Part shown: one piece after another, positions 1-8,593 of the stretch
How positions within the stretch are numbered: the stretch's first letter is position 1
How the letters are laid out: the number at the start of each line of letters is the position of its first letter
NCBI GenBank assembly: GCA_964489055.1
Contig: CAZAXF010000002.1
Coordinates: 62,001 to 126,000 of the forward strand
Source of the DNA: 66-474 sp964489055
GTDB taxonomy: Bacteria; Pseudomonadota; Gammaproteobacteria; Xanthomonadales; Rhodanobacteraceae
Direction: 5' to 3'
DNA: 64,000 bases
Program-made: the position numbers and the translations under genes
The notes under the pieces: generated by a model
What the model saw: only the letters and a program-made list of their open reading frames with translations
What the model was told of the DNA's origin: nothing
Databases searched by the model: none

Positions 1-1
1 G

Positions 2-205
2 CTGATGGACGAATGGGCGAAGGCGGGCCGCGGTTCGGTGCGGGTGGCGCTGGTGTTGCGCCCCGAGTTCGAGTCCGAGGAACGTTTCGGCATCGCCTTC
101 GGCTTGAACCAGGGCTTCGTCAGCAACTCGTTCACGACCCGCGAGCGGGCGCTGGAGTGGTTGTCGGGTTACCGGCCGCGCACAGACCGGCAGCCGCCGC
201 AGTGA
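2..205 (+). CDS. C-terminal fragment of a hypothetical protein
   Basis: The frame is open from the left edge of the window to TGA at 203-205, so only about the last 67 residues are present and the true start lies outside. The peptide has a mixed hydrophobic/charged composition with no membrane segment and ends in a short basic, proline-rich tail. I do not recognise a family. It reads on the plus strand, about 70 bp ahead of the next gene, which has its own strong ribosome binding site. Confidence 0.55.
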   Translation: MMDEWAKAGRGSVRVALVLRPEFESEERFGIAFGLNQGFVSNSFTTRERALEWLSGYRPRTDRQPPQ

Positions 206-275
206 CGCACCGGGAACCGGCGCACGCCACCGTTTCCGTGCACAATGGCAACTCCCCCGACTGGAGGAAGATGCC

Positions 276-1070
276 ATGCGAATTTCGACCCTGATCCTGG
301 CAACCGCGCTTGCCGTGCCGGCCGTTGCGGCCGTGGCTGCGCAACCGCCGGATGCCGACGCCAAACAGGCGATGCAGGCCCCCGCGGTCCCGGCCTGGGT
401 CACCCGTGCGATCAACGATCCGGCGCGTGCCGCCGACCGCAAGGACGATGCGCGCCGCCAGATGGCCGCGGTGATGACCTTCACCGGCGTCAAGCCCGGT
501 GACAAGGTGCTCGAACTGGTGCCCGGCAGCGGCTACTGGACGCGCGTGTTCAGCCAGATCGTCGGGCCCAAGGGGCACGTGTACACGGTGTGGCCCGAGC
601 AGATGATGAAGTTTTCCGCCAAGAGCTTCGCGAAGTGGCAGGACCTGGTGAAGACGCCGCACTACGCCAACGTCAGCCTGCTGAAGGAGCCGGCCGCGAA
701 ACTGACCGTGCCGCAGAAGGTCGACGTGGTGTTCACCGCGCAGAACTATCACGACTACCACGACCCGTTCATGGGGCCGGTGGACATGAAGAAATTCGAC
801 CGCGAAGTTTACGACGCGTTGAAGCCCGGTGGGGTGTTCGTGGTGATCGACCACATCGCGCCGGCCGGTTCCGGTACCAGCGACACCAACACGCTGCACC
901 GCATCGACCCGGCTGTGGTCAGGAAGGAAGTCGAGTCCGCGGGCTTCGTGTTCGACGGGTCCAGCGACGCGTTGCTGAACCCGAACGATCCACTGGACAT
1001 CAAGGTGTTCGACCCGTCCATCCGCGGCCACACCAGCCAGTTCATCTACCGCTTCCGCAAGCCGAAGTAG
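276..1070 (+). CDS. Secreted class I SAM-dependent methyltransferase-like protein
   Basis: Encodes 264 residues. Residues 1-22 form a signal peptide (MRIST, then a hydrophobic stretch ending near AVAAQ), so the product is probably periplasmic. The body has a Rossmann methyltransferase motif I (VLELVPGSGYW, near residue 76) and later the motif-like stretches VDVVFTAQNYHDY and LKPGGVFVVIDH. This secreted methyltransferase-fold family is common in xanthomonads, but its substrate is unknown; a periplasmic location is odd for a SAM enzyme and catalysis is unproven. The start at 276 is preferred over the ATG at 271 because GGAGG at 263-267 is correctly spaced and only this frame gives the protein. 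Confidence 0.85.
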   Translation: MRISTLILATALAVPAVAAVAAQPPDADAKQAMQAPAVPAWVTRAINDPARAADRKDDARRQMAAVMTFTGVKPGDKVLELVPGSGYWTRVFSQIVGPKGHVYTVWPEQMMKFSAKSFAKWQDLVKTPHYANVSLLKEPAAKLTVPQKVDVVFTAQNYHDYHDPFMGPVDMKKFDREVYDALKPGGVFVVIDHIAPAGSGTSDTNTLHRIDPAVVRKEVESAGFVFDGSSDALLNPNDPLDIKVFDPSIRGHTSQFIYRFRKPK

Positions 1071-1128
1071 GCGCGCGCACGAATCCCGACGCGATGCGGT
1101 GGTGGCATCGTAGGGGTTGGCTTCACTG

Positions 1129-1150
1129 GCCCCGGCCCGCGGGCCGGGGC
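1129..1150. terminator. Perfect GC-rich palindrome between convergent genes
   Basis: GCCCCGGCCC and GGGCCGGGGC are separated by GC, giving a 10-bp stem between the convergent methyltransferase-like and S10 peptidase genes. There is no T-tract on either side, so a bidirectional terminator is an inference from position and stem strength. Confidence 0.45.
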
Positions 1151-1170
1151 GCATCACGCACGCCGGCGCG

Positions 1171-2679
1171 TCACTTGCCCTCGCGCCGGGTGTACATCGC
1201 GTGCACGTCCCTGACCAGCAGCGCGTCGCTGGCGGCGCGCGCGTAGAACATGTGGCCGCCGGGGTATTCCTTCACCTGTACCCGGGTCGGATCGCCCATC
1301 GCCGGCATCTGGTCCACCGCCAGCACGGAGACCATGAACGGGCAGGAAAGGTCGTCCCAGCCGTGCGCGATCAGCACCCGCAGGCGCGGGTCGTTGGCAA
1401 CCGCCATGCGCAGTTGCGTGATCGAGCCGTCCTCGGCGTCGTCATCGTCGTGCCACAACCGGTTGACCTCGTAGCTGAGTGCGTTGTATCGGCCGTCGAA
1501 TTTCCAGCCGACCGTGCGGGTCACGAAGTTGACCATGGCGGTGGTGGTCGGCGCGATGATGCTGTTGAGGATCGGATCGCCGGAGCGCTGGTGGGGCGCG
1601 TACGGGAACGGGTCCCACGCCAGGTAGTTGGAGTCGTAGCGGCTGCCGAGCTTGCCTTCCTTGCGGTACACCTCGCGCAGGTAGGCCTGGGTGTCGAGCC
1701 TGCCGCCGGAGTTCTTGACGAAGGTCGGGTCCAGGCCGGTGAGTTCGGTGACCTTCCTGATCATCGCCGCCTGTGCCGCCGGGTCGCTGCGGCCCTTCAT
1801 CAGGGCCTCGGCGTAGGCCCCGCGGGTATAGGCGATGATCGGGGCCATGTTGGCGGCGCTGAGCTTGCCTTCCCGCTCCAGGTGTGCGGCGGCGATCGAG
1901 GGCAGGGTGGTCATCCAGGCCATCGGCGAGACGTACTTGTCGCTCCAGGCCCGCGGGTCGAGGTAGGGCGAGACCAGCACCACGCCGTTCATCGCCACCC
2001 CGAGCCGGGTCTGCAGGTAGTAGGTGATCCGGGGGCCGCGGAAGCCGCCGTAGCTTTCACCCACGAAGTACTTGGGCGATTCCATGCGGCCGTACTTCAC
2101 CAGCCAGTCGTAAATGATCCGCGACAGGTAGTGGATGTCCGCGTCGGTGGAGTAGAAGTCCTTGGTGGCCTGCTTGTCGGCCACCAGCGCGCGGCTGTAG
2201 CCGGTGCCGACCGGGTCGATGAAGACCAGGTCGGTGAACCCCAGCCAGGTACTGGGGTTGTCGTGCAGTTTCGCCGGTTCGGAGGGTGAATCGCCCGCGA
2301 CGCCGAAGGCGAGCTTTTTCGGGCCGATCGCGCCGAAGTTGAGGTACACCGACGATGCCCCGGGGCCGCCGTTCAAGGCGAAGGTCACCGGCCGGTGTTT
2401 GCCGGGTACCGTGTATGCGGTGTACACGACCTGCGCGATGGTCTTGCCCTTGGCGTCGCGCACCGGCAGCCAGCCCACCGTGACGTTGTAGCGAAGCGTA
2501 TGCCCGTCCACCACCGTGGAGCGGGAAACGTGCGCGTCGGCGGGAAACGCCGGCAGGTTGAAATCGGCGGATGCGTGGCTGGTGCCGTCGTCCTTGCCGG
2601 CGGCGTGCGCCGCGGGCATCGCCGCGCACGCAAGCAGGCCGGCCACGGCAAGGGCTGCGGCAAGCAACGGTTTGTTCAT
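1171..2679 (-). CDS. S10 family serine carboxypeptidase-like protein
   Basis: Encodes 502 residues from ATG at 2679, preceded by GGGGGA. Residues 1-27 are a signal peptide ending AAHAA, so the product is exported. Family hallmarks are the oxyanion region GGPGASS (104-110), the nucleophile motif GESYGG with Ser209, an Asp-containing stretch HGWDDLSCPF and the C-terminal His in PGGHMFY. This is the serine carboxypeptidase (alpha/beta hydrolase) arrangement, expected to remove C-terminal residues from peptides in the periplasm or outside the cell. It is convergent with the upstream plus-strand gene and appears to be transcribed alone. A longer in-frame reading to 2763 lacks support because it would bury the signal peptide. 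Confidence 0.9.
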   Translation of the reverse strand: MNKPLLAAALAVAGLLACAAMPAAHAAGKDDGTSHASADFNLPAFPADAHVSRSTVVDGHTLRYNVTVGWLPVRDAKGKTIAQVVYTAYTVPGKHRPVTFALNGGPGASSVYLNFGAIGPKKLAFGVAGDSPSEPAKLHDNPSTWLGFTDLVFIDPVGTGYSRALVADKQATKDFYSTDADIHYLSRIIYDWLVKYGRMESPKYFVGESYGGFRGPRITYYLQTRLGVAMNGVVLVSPYLDPRAWSDKYVSPMAWMTTLPSIAAAHLEREGKLSAANMAPIIAYTRGAYAEALMKGRSDPAAQAAMIRKVTELTGLDPTFVKNSGGRLDTQAYLREVYRKEGKLGSRYDSNYLAWDPFPYAPHQRSGDPILNSIIAPTTTAMVNFVTRTVGWKFDGRYNALSYEVNRLWHDDDDAEDGSITQLRMAVANDPRLRVLIAHGWDDLSCPFMVSVLAVDQMPAMGDPTRVQVKEYPGGHMFYARAASDALLVRDVHAMYTRREGK

Positions 2680-2785
2680 CGTCGGGTCCCCCGGGGCTGG
2701 TGCGAAAGCGCACCAGCCTAGGCGCGCGCACGGCCGCGTGCGCGTGCCGAAAGGCACGGTCACGCGCCGCGCATGGTCACGCCGG

Positions 2786-3634
2786 TCAGGACGAGGCCGG
2801 TGCCGCCGTTGCTGCCGCGGCGGGGGCGGCGGCGGTGCCGGCCGCGGCCGGAGCGGCCCGCGTGGTGGGGTACTGGCCGATCTGCAATGCGTAGCCGACG
2901 GCCTTGCCGGGGGGCATGCTGGCCGGATCGGTGTACACGCTGATGGTCCAGGTTCCGGCCGTGGTGACCGGCGCCGACCAGGTGTGCTTGCCGCTGCTCG
3001 CGCTGTCGACCAGTACGGTCTTGTCCGGACCCTCGACCTTGAAATTCACGCCCGCATCGCGCGTCACCAGGTTCACCTGCAAGGTGTTTCCCGGCGTGGC
3101 GGCGACGGTGTAGTCGTGCGCCGTGGCATTGGCGTCCAGCTTGCCGACTTGCTGGGCCCACGGGTTGCCGGGCTGGAAGGTCACCTCGGTCGTCGCCGCC
3201 TGCATGTCCGAGGCGCCGTAGCGGCCGATCTGCAGCGCGAACTTCGCCGACTCGCCGCGCGCGATGACGCCGCGTTCAACATACACGTGGATTCCGAATG
3301 TCGCCGCGCTGGCGACCGGCGTGGACCACGTGGTGGCCCCGGTCTTGAAGGTGTCGGTCAGGGTCTTGCCGGTGGTTTCGTTCTTGACCCGGAAGTAGAT
3401 GTTCGGATTGCGGGTGACCAGGTTGATCTGCAACGTCTTGCCCGCTTCCACCGAAACCGAGTAGTCAAGCGAGGTGTCGAAGTGCTTGAGCGTGCCGAGT
3501 TCCTGGGTCCAGGGGTTGCTGGACTGGAACGTCACCGTGATGGGGGCATCGGCGGTGGCTGCAAGCGGCACGGCAGCGGCCAGCGCGATGCCCAGCGCAA
3601 TCACGAGCGGGCGGAATGAACGGTAACGTGGCAT
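2786..3634 (-). CDS. Secreted protein with two tandem PPC-like beta domains
   Basis: Encodes 282 residues from ATG at 3634 with GAGGG upstream. A signal peptide (about residues 1-29, ending ATADA) is followed by two homologous copies of roughly 110 residues. Each begins with a VTFQxxNPW-type motif, contains DYxVxxxxGxTLQxNLVTR and ends with ALQIGxYxx. The DYTV..GNTLQVNL pattern resembles bacterial pre-peptidase C-terminal beta-sandwich domains and the lysozyme-inhibitor-like proteins built on the same fold. The last 25 residues are a low-complexity Ala/Pro tail. The function is unknown; binding or inhibition in the periplasm is a guess. The minus-strand frame stays open well past 5500, but only this part looks like protein. 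Confidence 0.75.
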   Translation of the reverse strand: MPRYRSFRPLVIALGIALAAAVPLAATADAPITVTFQSSNPWTQELGTLKHFDTSLDYSVSVEAGKTLQINLVTRNPNIYFRVKNETTGKTLTDTFKTGATTWSTPVASAATFGIHVYVERGVIARGESAKFALQIGRYGASDMQAATTEVTFQPGNPWAQQVGKLDANATAHDYTVAATPGNTLQVNLVTRDAGVNFKVEGPDKTVLVDSASSGKHTWSAPVTTAGTWTISVYTDPASMPPGKAVGYALQIGQYPTTRAAPAAAGTAAAPAAAATAAPASS

Positions 3635-3850
3635 CGGCAGGGCCCTCGCATGATGTGCCAGTCGCGCCAACCGCGCGACGGGGACGGGCGCCGTCCGGAC
3701 CGGCGCTCCGCGTCTCCCGAGCATACCCGTCCGCGGGCGCGAAAGGAAAGTCACCGGCCCACATGCCCCGCGCAGGCGGCCGCGGCGCACGGAACCCGGA
3801 ACCGGGTGCGTGTCCATGTACCCTGCCGTTTCGCACCGCAAGGAACCACC

Positions 3851-4462
3851 ATGCTGCTGACCCTGGCCATCATCGCCGTCACCTGCGTCGTGTCGTGGAT
3901 CGCGTTCAACAACGGCAGGCTGCTGCAGCGATTGCTGCTGTGGCCGCCGGCGATCGAGAAGAAGCACGAATACTGGCGGCTGATCAGCTACGGCCTGGTG
4001 CACGCCGATTTCCAGCACCTGCTGTTCAACATGATCACGCTGTTCTTCTTCGGGCGTGCGATGGAGGGCGTGTACGCGGGGCTTCTCGGCCCGTTCGGGT
4101 TCCTGTGGTTCTACCTCGGAGGGCTGATCGTATCGATCCTGCCGACCTACATCGCCAACCGCCACAATCCGAACTACCGCAGCCTCGGTGCCTCCGGCGC
4201 GGTGTCGGCGGTGCTGTTCGCCTACATCCTGCTGGCGCCGTGGTCGTTGATCTTCGTGTTCTTCGTGCCGGTGCCGGCGATCCTGTTCGCGGTGGCCTAC
4301 CTTGGGTATTCCATCTGGATGGATCACCGTGGCGGCGGCTACGTCAACCACAGCGCGCATTCCTGGGGGGCGGCCTACGGCATCATCGTCACAGTGATCC
4401 TGGAGCCGCGCGTGGCGGCGCATTTCATCCAGCAGCTCGCCAATCCGCACTTCGGGATATGA
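3851..4462 (+). CDS. Rhomboid family intramembrane serine protease
   Basis: Encodes 203 residues with about six membrane segments. The rhomboid active-site Ser lies in GASGA (near residue 119). The catalytic His is likely in NHSAHSWGAAYG of the last helix region, and the early HxDxxHLLFN motif (near residues 52-60) also fits. Members cleave membrane proteins within the bilayer; the substrate here is unknown. AAGGAA sits 7 nt before ATG at 3851. The gene lies 90 bp upstream of lipA on the same strand, so the two may be cotranscribed, with no evident functional link. Confidence 0.88.
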   Translation: MLLTLAIIAVTCVVSWIAFNNGRLLQRLLLWPPAIEKKHEYWRLISYGLVHADFQHLLFNMITLFFFGRAMEGVYAGLLGPFGFLWFYLGGLIVSILPTYIANRHNPNYRSLGASGAVSAVLFAYILLAPWSLIFVFFVPVPAILFAVAYLGYSIWMDHRGGGYVNHSAHSWGAAYGIIVTVILEPRVAAHFIQQLANPHFGI

Positions 4463-4552
4463 GCGCGGGGCAGGGCGGTTGCCACGAACGTTACAATGGC
4501 CGCGACCGGGCCGGGCGCGATCGCCCGGCTGCAACCGACATCCGGAGCTTCG

Positions 4553-5593
4553 ATGAGCGAACCGACAAGCACGCTGCGCCCGGCGCCGGGCAGCAAGTTC
4601 ACCAGCCCCCAGGGTACCCGCGCGGTCAAGGACGGCATCCGCCCCAGCGCGATCAGCAAGCGGCCCGATGCCGCGCGCAAACCGCCGTGGCTGCGCGTGA
4701 AGCTGCCTGCCGGCGCGAACTACGAGGAAATCCGCGACATCGTGCGCACCCACAAGCTGTCCACGGTGTGCGCCGAGTCGAAATGTCCCAACATCGCCGA
4801 ATGCTGGGGCCGCGGCACCGCCACGTTGATGCTGATGGGTTCGGTGTGCACGCGTGCGTGCAAGTTCTGTTCGGTGTCCACCGGCAACCCGCACGGCTGG
4901 CTGGATCCGATGGAGCCGGCCAGCGTCGCCGACGCGGTCGCGCTGATGGGTCTCAAGTATGTCGTGTTGACTTCGGTCGACCGCGACGACCTGCCCGATC
5001 TCGGGGCCGGCCACTACGCGGCCTGCATCCGCGCGATCCACGGCCGCAAGCCGGAAACGGCGGTGGAAGCGCTCACCCCCGATTTCGCGGGCCACCATGA
5101 ACATGTTGCGACGGTCCTGGATGCGGGGCTTGCGACCTACGCCCAGAACATCGAAACCGTCGAGCGCCTGACCCACCCGGTGCGCGATCCGCGCGCCGGC
5201 TACCACCAGACGCTGGATGTGCTGAAGTTCGCCAAGGGCTACGCGCCCGCGACCGTCACCAAGACCAGCATGATGCTGGGCCTTGGCGAGACCGACGCGG
5301 AGATCGACCGCGCCCTGGACGACATCCGCGCCGCCGACGTGGACGTGGTGACGATGGGCCAGTACATGCGCCCCACGAAGAACCACCTGCCGGTGGAGCG
5401 CTTCGTCACGCCCGAGCAGTTCCACCAGTACCGGGAGATGGCGCTCGCGAAAGGCTTCCTGGAAGTGGTGTCCGGACCACTGGTGCGTTCCAGCTACCGC
5501 GCCGAACGCGTGCTCGAACACAACAACGTGGGACTGGATGAAGCCGTCTTGGACGGCATCCGCCAGTCGGCCGGGGCGGGGCTTCGGTGCTGA
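4553..5593 (+). CDS. lipA: Lipoyl synthase (radical SAM)
   Basis: Encodes 346 residues, the usual length. LipA inserts two sulfur atoms into protein-bound octanoyl groups to make the lipoyl cofactor of 2-oxoacid dehydrogenases and the glycine cleavage system. Both cluster motifs are intact: the auxiliary 4Fe-4S site C73/C78/C84 (VCAESKCPNIAEC) and the radical SAM CxxxCxxC at C99/C103/C106 (CTRACKFC). The C-terminal RSSYRA supplies the serine ligand of the auxiliary cluster. The start at 4553 (MSEPTS) has a weak GGAG upstream. The stop overlaps the start of the following membrane protein gene. No lipB is seen in the window. Confidence 0.97.
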   Translation: MSEPTSTLRPAPGSKFTSPQGTRAVKDGIRPSAISKRPDAARKPPWLRVKLPAGANYEEIRDIVRTHKLSTVCAESKCPNIAECWGRGTATLMLMGSVCTRACKFCSVSTGNPHGWLDPMEPASVADAVALMGLKYVVLTSVDRDDLPDLGAGHYAACIRAIHGRKPETAVEALTPDFAGHHEHVATVLDAGLATYAQNIETVERLTHPVRDPRAGYHQTLDVLKFAKGYAPATVTKTSMMLGLGETDAEIDRALDDIRAADVDVVTMGQYMRPTKNHLPVERFVTPEQFHQYREMALAKGFLEVVSGPLVRSSYRAERVLEHNNVGLDEAVLDGIRQSAGAGLRC

Positions 5594-6051
5594 ACGCGCG
5601 TTGCGCGGCGGCGGCGCCGTTCGCGATCCTCGGCACCGCGGCGATCATCGCCGGCGGGGCGACCGCGGCCGCCATTGCCTACCACGCGACCCAGCCGCTG
5701 GTCTGGATGGTGGCCTACCTGGTGCTGGTGGTCGGCGTGATGCAGTGGGTCTTCGGTGTCGGGCAGGCGTGGCTGGCCGAGTCCCCGCCGCCGCGTGCGG
5801 TCACCTGGGGCCAGTGGTGCCTGTTCAACCTCGGCAACGCCGGCGTGATCGGCGGGACGCTGGGTGCCCGCACGGACATCGTGGCGATGGGCACGCTGGT
5901 GTTCGTGGCGGCGCTGGCGTGGTTCCTGGTGGGCGTGCGTCGCAGCCGGCGGCGTGGCTGGGGCATTGCCTACCGGGTGTTGCTGGGCCTGATCCTGGCG
6001 AGCGCGTGCATCGGACTGGTGATTTCGGCCGCATCCCGCGGCCCGGCATGA
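5587..6051 (+). CDS. Small integral membrane protein of unknown function
   Basis: Encodes 154 residues starting with GTG at 5587, overlapping the last 7 nt of lipA and so probably translationally coupled to it. The sequence is almost entirely hydrophobic with four likely membrane segments (around residues 5-30, 34-55, 70-95 and 100-145), broken by a short basic loop (VRRSRRRG). No catalytic motif is visible and I do not recognise a named family. Confidence 0.7.
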   Translation: MLNARCAAAAPFAILGTAAIIAGGATAAAIAYHATQPLVWMVAYLVLVVGVMQWVFGVGQAWLAESPPPRAVTWGQWCLFNLGNAGVIGGTLGARTDIVAMGTLVFVAALAWFLVGVRRSRRRGWGIAYRVLLGLILASACIGLVISAASRGPA

Positions 6052-6061
6052 GCCGGTCCGT

Positions 6062-6280
6062 TCAGTTCCAGGGCCTGGCTTCCTCCAGCATGTGACGCAG
6101 GGCCGCTTCGTCGGCTGCGGCCAGTTGCTGTTCGGCTTCGTGCAGGTTGGCCGCGTCCAGCGGCCGGGCCAGCGCGCCCTCGCCGCCGATGCGGCTGAAA
6201 ATCATCAGCACGTTGCCGAATGATGCCTCCATCAATGCGGCCTGCCAGTGGCCGCCCTGGTTGTCGTCAAAACTGCGCAT
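6062..6280 (-). CDS. Small conserved-looking hypothetical protein
   Basis: Encodes 72 residues from ATG at 6280 with CGGAG just upstream. The protein is acidic and soluble, with a predicted C-terminal helical region rich in Ala, Glu and Leu (LHEAEQQLAAADEAALRHML). The longer reading to 6400 has no ribosome binding site and an unconvincing N-terminus. I recognise no function. It is convergent with the membrane protein gene ending at 6051. Confidence 0.6.
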   Translation of the reverse strand: MRSFDDNQGGHWQAALMEASFGNVLMIFSRIGGEGALARPLDAANLHEAEQQLAAADEAALRHMLEEARPWN

Positions 6281-6768
6281 GGGCTCCGGTTCGGACTGCG
6301 GATCAATGGGATAGCGTGCGGCGAGAGGCCGAACATGCGATAATAGCGCGTGCTGGACGCTCGTGACACGCGCATGACGATTTGGCGTGGTGGATGCCAT
6401 CGGCGGCAGATTGCCTGCCTGCCCGACGGCGAAATCGGTACCGTGACGGCAGCGCGCGCCCGCCTGTCGGAGCGCGTTGCGGGACCCGGCGTGACCGGCC
6501 CGTTCCCGTCGCGCGCGGCCACGTCCGATCCGGGCCTGCTGGTCGATGTTCCGTCATGCACTGACGGCGGAAACGACACCTGCCGGCCGCCGCCGATGAG
6601 CGAGCGCTGCCGCGCCGCTGTCGAACGCTCCGGTCTGGACACCCGGCACCGCCGGCGTCGAGGCCCGTGAAACCTGCAAGCGCGAGGGGGAAGGTCCGTA
6701 CCCGGAAAATCCGCACCCACGTCCCGTCCCGTGACGGACGTCGGGGCGACAACAAGAGGAATGCTGCA
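6281..6768. other. Divergent intergenic region without a convincing gene
   Basis: About 490 bp separate the divergent gene starts at 6280 and 6769. Several frames are open in both directions, as expected at this GC content, but none has a ribosome binding site plus protein-like composition. A -10-like GATAAT occurs at 6339-6344. The region most likely holds the promoters of both neighbours. Confidence 0.4.
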
Positions 6769-7476
6769 ATGGTTACAACTCGGAATCGCAAGCCTGCAAG
6801 CAAGAGTGCCCGCAAGACGGTACGCAAGGCAGCGGTCAAACCCAAATCCGTCAAGGCGAAGCCGGGTACGCCGGCCAGCAAGTCTGCCGCGACCAGGTCG
6901 GCCGCGCGCAAGGCGACCGGTGCGAAAAAGTCGACGGTCGCGAAGAAGCGTCCGGTGACGAAGGCTGCCGCGGCCAGGGCAAAGGCCCCGAAGACGACTG
7001 CATCCAAGGCATCCCGGACGTCGAAGACGTCCAGGACGGCCAAGACGGCCGGGACCGTCAAGCAGACGACGGCGAAGACGGCCAGGCAGGCCAAGGCGAC
7101 GAAGACGGCCAGGCAGGCCAAAACGACCAAAACGACCAAAACGACCAAGACGGCCAAGACCGCCCGGCGCCCGGCGTCGGTGAAGACCGCCGCGAAGGCC
7201 GTGGCGGCGGCACGCGCCAGTGCCAGCAAGCGGCGTGCGCCCTCGTACATCCCGCGGTCGCACTTCCACGACGACTGGCTGTTGTCGGGACCGGCCGAAT
7301 TGCCGCCCCAGCCCAAGCCTGCCGCACACACGCCGACCCGCAAGCCGCCGAAACCGCGCGCACCCAAGCCCAAGGCGATCAGCCACGAGCAGGCGGTGGC
7401 GAACCTCAAGGCGCTGCTGGAATCGCGCAAGCGCAAGGATCGCCGCGGCAGTGACAGCGCTTCCAAGAACGCCTGA
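6769..7476 (+). CDS. Histone H1-like Lys/Ala/Thr-rich DNA-binding protein
   Basis: Encodes 235 residues from ATG at 6769, with AGAGGA upstream. Residues 1 to about 155 are almost only Lys, Ala, Thr, Arg, Ser and Val in KTAK/KTTK-type repeats, like eukaryotic H1 tails and the AlgP/HupN-type bacterial H1 homologues. The remainder contains a distinct stretch around RSHFHDDWLLSGPAELPPQP, a Pro/Lys linker, and a helical end EQAVANLKALLESRKRK. It probably binds DNA non-specifically and affects nucleoid structure or transcription. The DNA for residues about 100-130 is internally repetitive (AAAACGACC and longer units), so length may vary between strains. An alternative start at 6667 is unlikely. Confidence 0.75.
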   Translation: MVTTRNRKPASKSARKTVRKAAVKPKSVKAKPGTPASKSAATRSAARKATGAKKSTVAKKRPVTKAAAARAKAPKTTASKASRTSKTSRTAKTAGTVKQTTAKTARQAKATKTARQAKTTKTTKTTKTAKTARRPASVKTAAKAVAAARASASKRRAPSYIPRSHFHDDWLLSGPAELPPQPKPAAHTPTRKPPKPRAPKPKAISHEQAVANLKALLESRKRKDRRGSDSASKNA

Positions 7477-7497
7477 CGCATCCCTGGAACGCTCGCG

Positions 7498-7524
7498 AAC
7501 ACCCCCGGCATCGCCGGGGGTGTT
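7498..7524 (+). terminator. Stem-loop downstream of the H1-like gene
   Basis: AACACCCCCGGC and GCCGGGGGTGTT form a perfect 12-bp stem with an ATC loop, starting 21 nt after the stop codon. The following GCGTTG is only weakly T-rich, so this could be a terminator or a transcript-stabilising hairpin. Confidence 0.7.
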
Positions 7525-7646
7525 GCGTTGTGGCCCGGACAGTCCCTGCGCGAACCTGAACGGTTTACGCTTTAATTACAATACTTTTCAGTTCAGGTTT
7601 AGGTCGACCCGGGATACTGGATCCACACTCACGAGGGAGGCAAGCC

Positions 7647-8183
7647 ATGCAACGGCAATCCACATCGTTGCGCAGCAAGCTCGCGGTGGCCGGTGTCCTG
7701 ATCCTCGCACTGGTGCTGGCGGCACCAACCGCGATGGCGCGCGACCATCATTACCGTCATGGCGGCCATGATCGCTCGGCCGATGTGCTGGGGGCGCTGG
7801 TCGTCGGCGCTGTGATCGGCGGCGTACTGGTCAGCGCCAGCAATCACCACCATGACCGTTACCGCGGCGGGTATTACTACCCGGCACGACCGTATGCCTC
7901 CTACGGTTACGCCTCTCCGCAACCGTATCCGGCGCCGGTGGGTTACTACGGTGGCTACTACGGCAGCCAGCCGGGCTACGGGTACCGTGGCCGCGTGAAC
8001 ATCGGCGTGGTGTATTCCAGTGGCCACGGTCACTACCGTCACGGACGCAGCTACCGGCGTGGCGGGTACTATCGTCACCATGGCCATCAGCGCGGCAACT
8101 GGCGTGGCCATCGCCACCATTCGTACCGTGGCCACCGCCATCATTCCGGCGGCAGTTACTACAGGCATCATCGCGGGCACTGA
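7647..8183 (+). CDS. Secreted His/Tyr/Gly-rich protein
   Basis: Encodes 178 residues with a strong GAGGGAGG before ATG at 7647. Residues 1-32 are a signal peptide ending PTAMARD. A short hydrophobic glycine-zipper-like segment (VLGALVVGAVIGGVLVSA) follows, and the rest is made of His, Tyr, Gly, Arg and Ser in HH, YY and GHRHH patterns. The composition suggests an envelope protein able to bind metals, but no family function is known to me. An AT-rich patch at about 7561-7600 (TTTAATTACAATACTTTT) probably contains its promoter, and a strong terminator follows, so it is likely monocistronic. Confidence 0.7.
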   Translation: MQRQSTSLRSKLAVAGVLILALVLAAPTAMARDHHYRHGGHDRSADVLGALVVGAVIGGVLVSASNHHHDRYRGGYYYPARPYASYGYASPQPYPAPVGYYGGYYGSQPGYGYRGRVNIGVVYSSGHGHYRHGRSYRRGGYYRHHGHQRGNWRGHRHHSYRGHRHHSGGSYYRHHRGH

Positions 8184-8202
8184 TCGACCCGCCGCACGCG
8201 AA

Positions 8203-8240
8203 GCACGAAGCCCGGCCCTGGTGGCCGGGCTTTTTCGTGC
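8203..8240 (+). terminator. Rho-independent terminator
   Basis: AAGCCCGGCC pairs with GGCCGGGCTT around a 5-nt loop, followed by a T run (8231-8235). The outer GCACGAA and TTCGTGC extend the stem and make it active in either direction. It ends the transcript of the His/Tyr-rich protein. Confidence 0.9.
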
Positions 8241-8593
8241 GCGTGCGGCGTGTGCATTGACGCACGCTTCACGGTGGGGCGCGTAGCGTGCGCCGGGTCG
8301 AACCGGGCAAGTACGTTGCCCGTGATCGCCGGTTTTCCGTTCACCGCCTGCCATGCCAATGGCACGGTCCGAAAGAAAACCCGGCCCCACGCAGCAGGCG
8401 GTGCACGGTTTGGCGGCATGACCTCAGGAAGCGGTCAGCGCGGTCCGCCACGCAGGATGCCCGTTGCACGAACGCGGCGGACGCACCGGAAACTCCCTGA
8501 CGCATGGCCGATCTCCACCGGAGGCACGGTGGTGGGCAAATGTCGTTCCGGAGCGGGCGCGCCGGAGGCATTCCACGAGTGACCAGGGCCGCC
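8241..8593. other. Intergenic region upstream of the bc1 operon
   Basis: About 350 bp without a convincing gene. An open frame at 8250-8582 lacks protein-like composition. The region should contain the promoter for the Rieske/cytochrome operon; I see no clear sigma-70 boxes. Confidence 0.35.

Noticed and set aside
3635..5521. Upstream extension of the minus-strand frame of the tandem-domain protein, opposite the rhomboid and lipA genes
   Set aside because: The extension is antisense to two clear genes and the real start with signal peptide is at 3634.
6350..6670. Possible gene in the divergent region before the H1-like gene
   Set aside because: No ribosome binding site and no protein-like pattern.
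8250..8582. Possible small gene upstream of petA
   Set aside because: No ribosome binding site and Arg/Pro/Gly/Ala-rich composition of random high-GC sequence.
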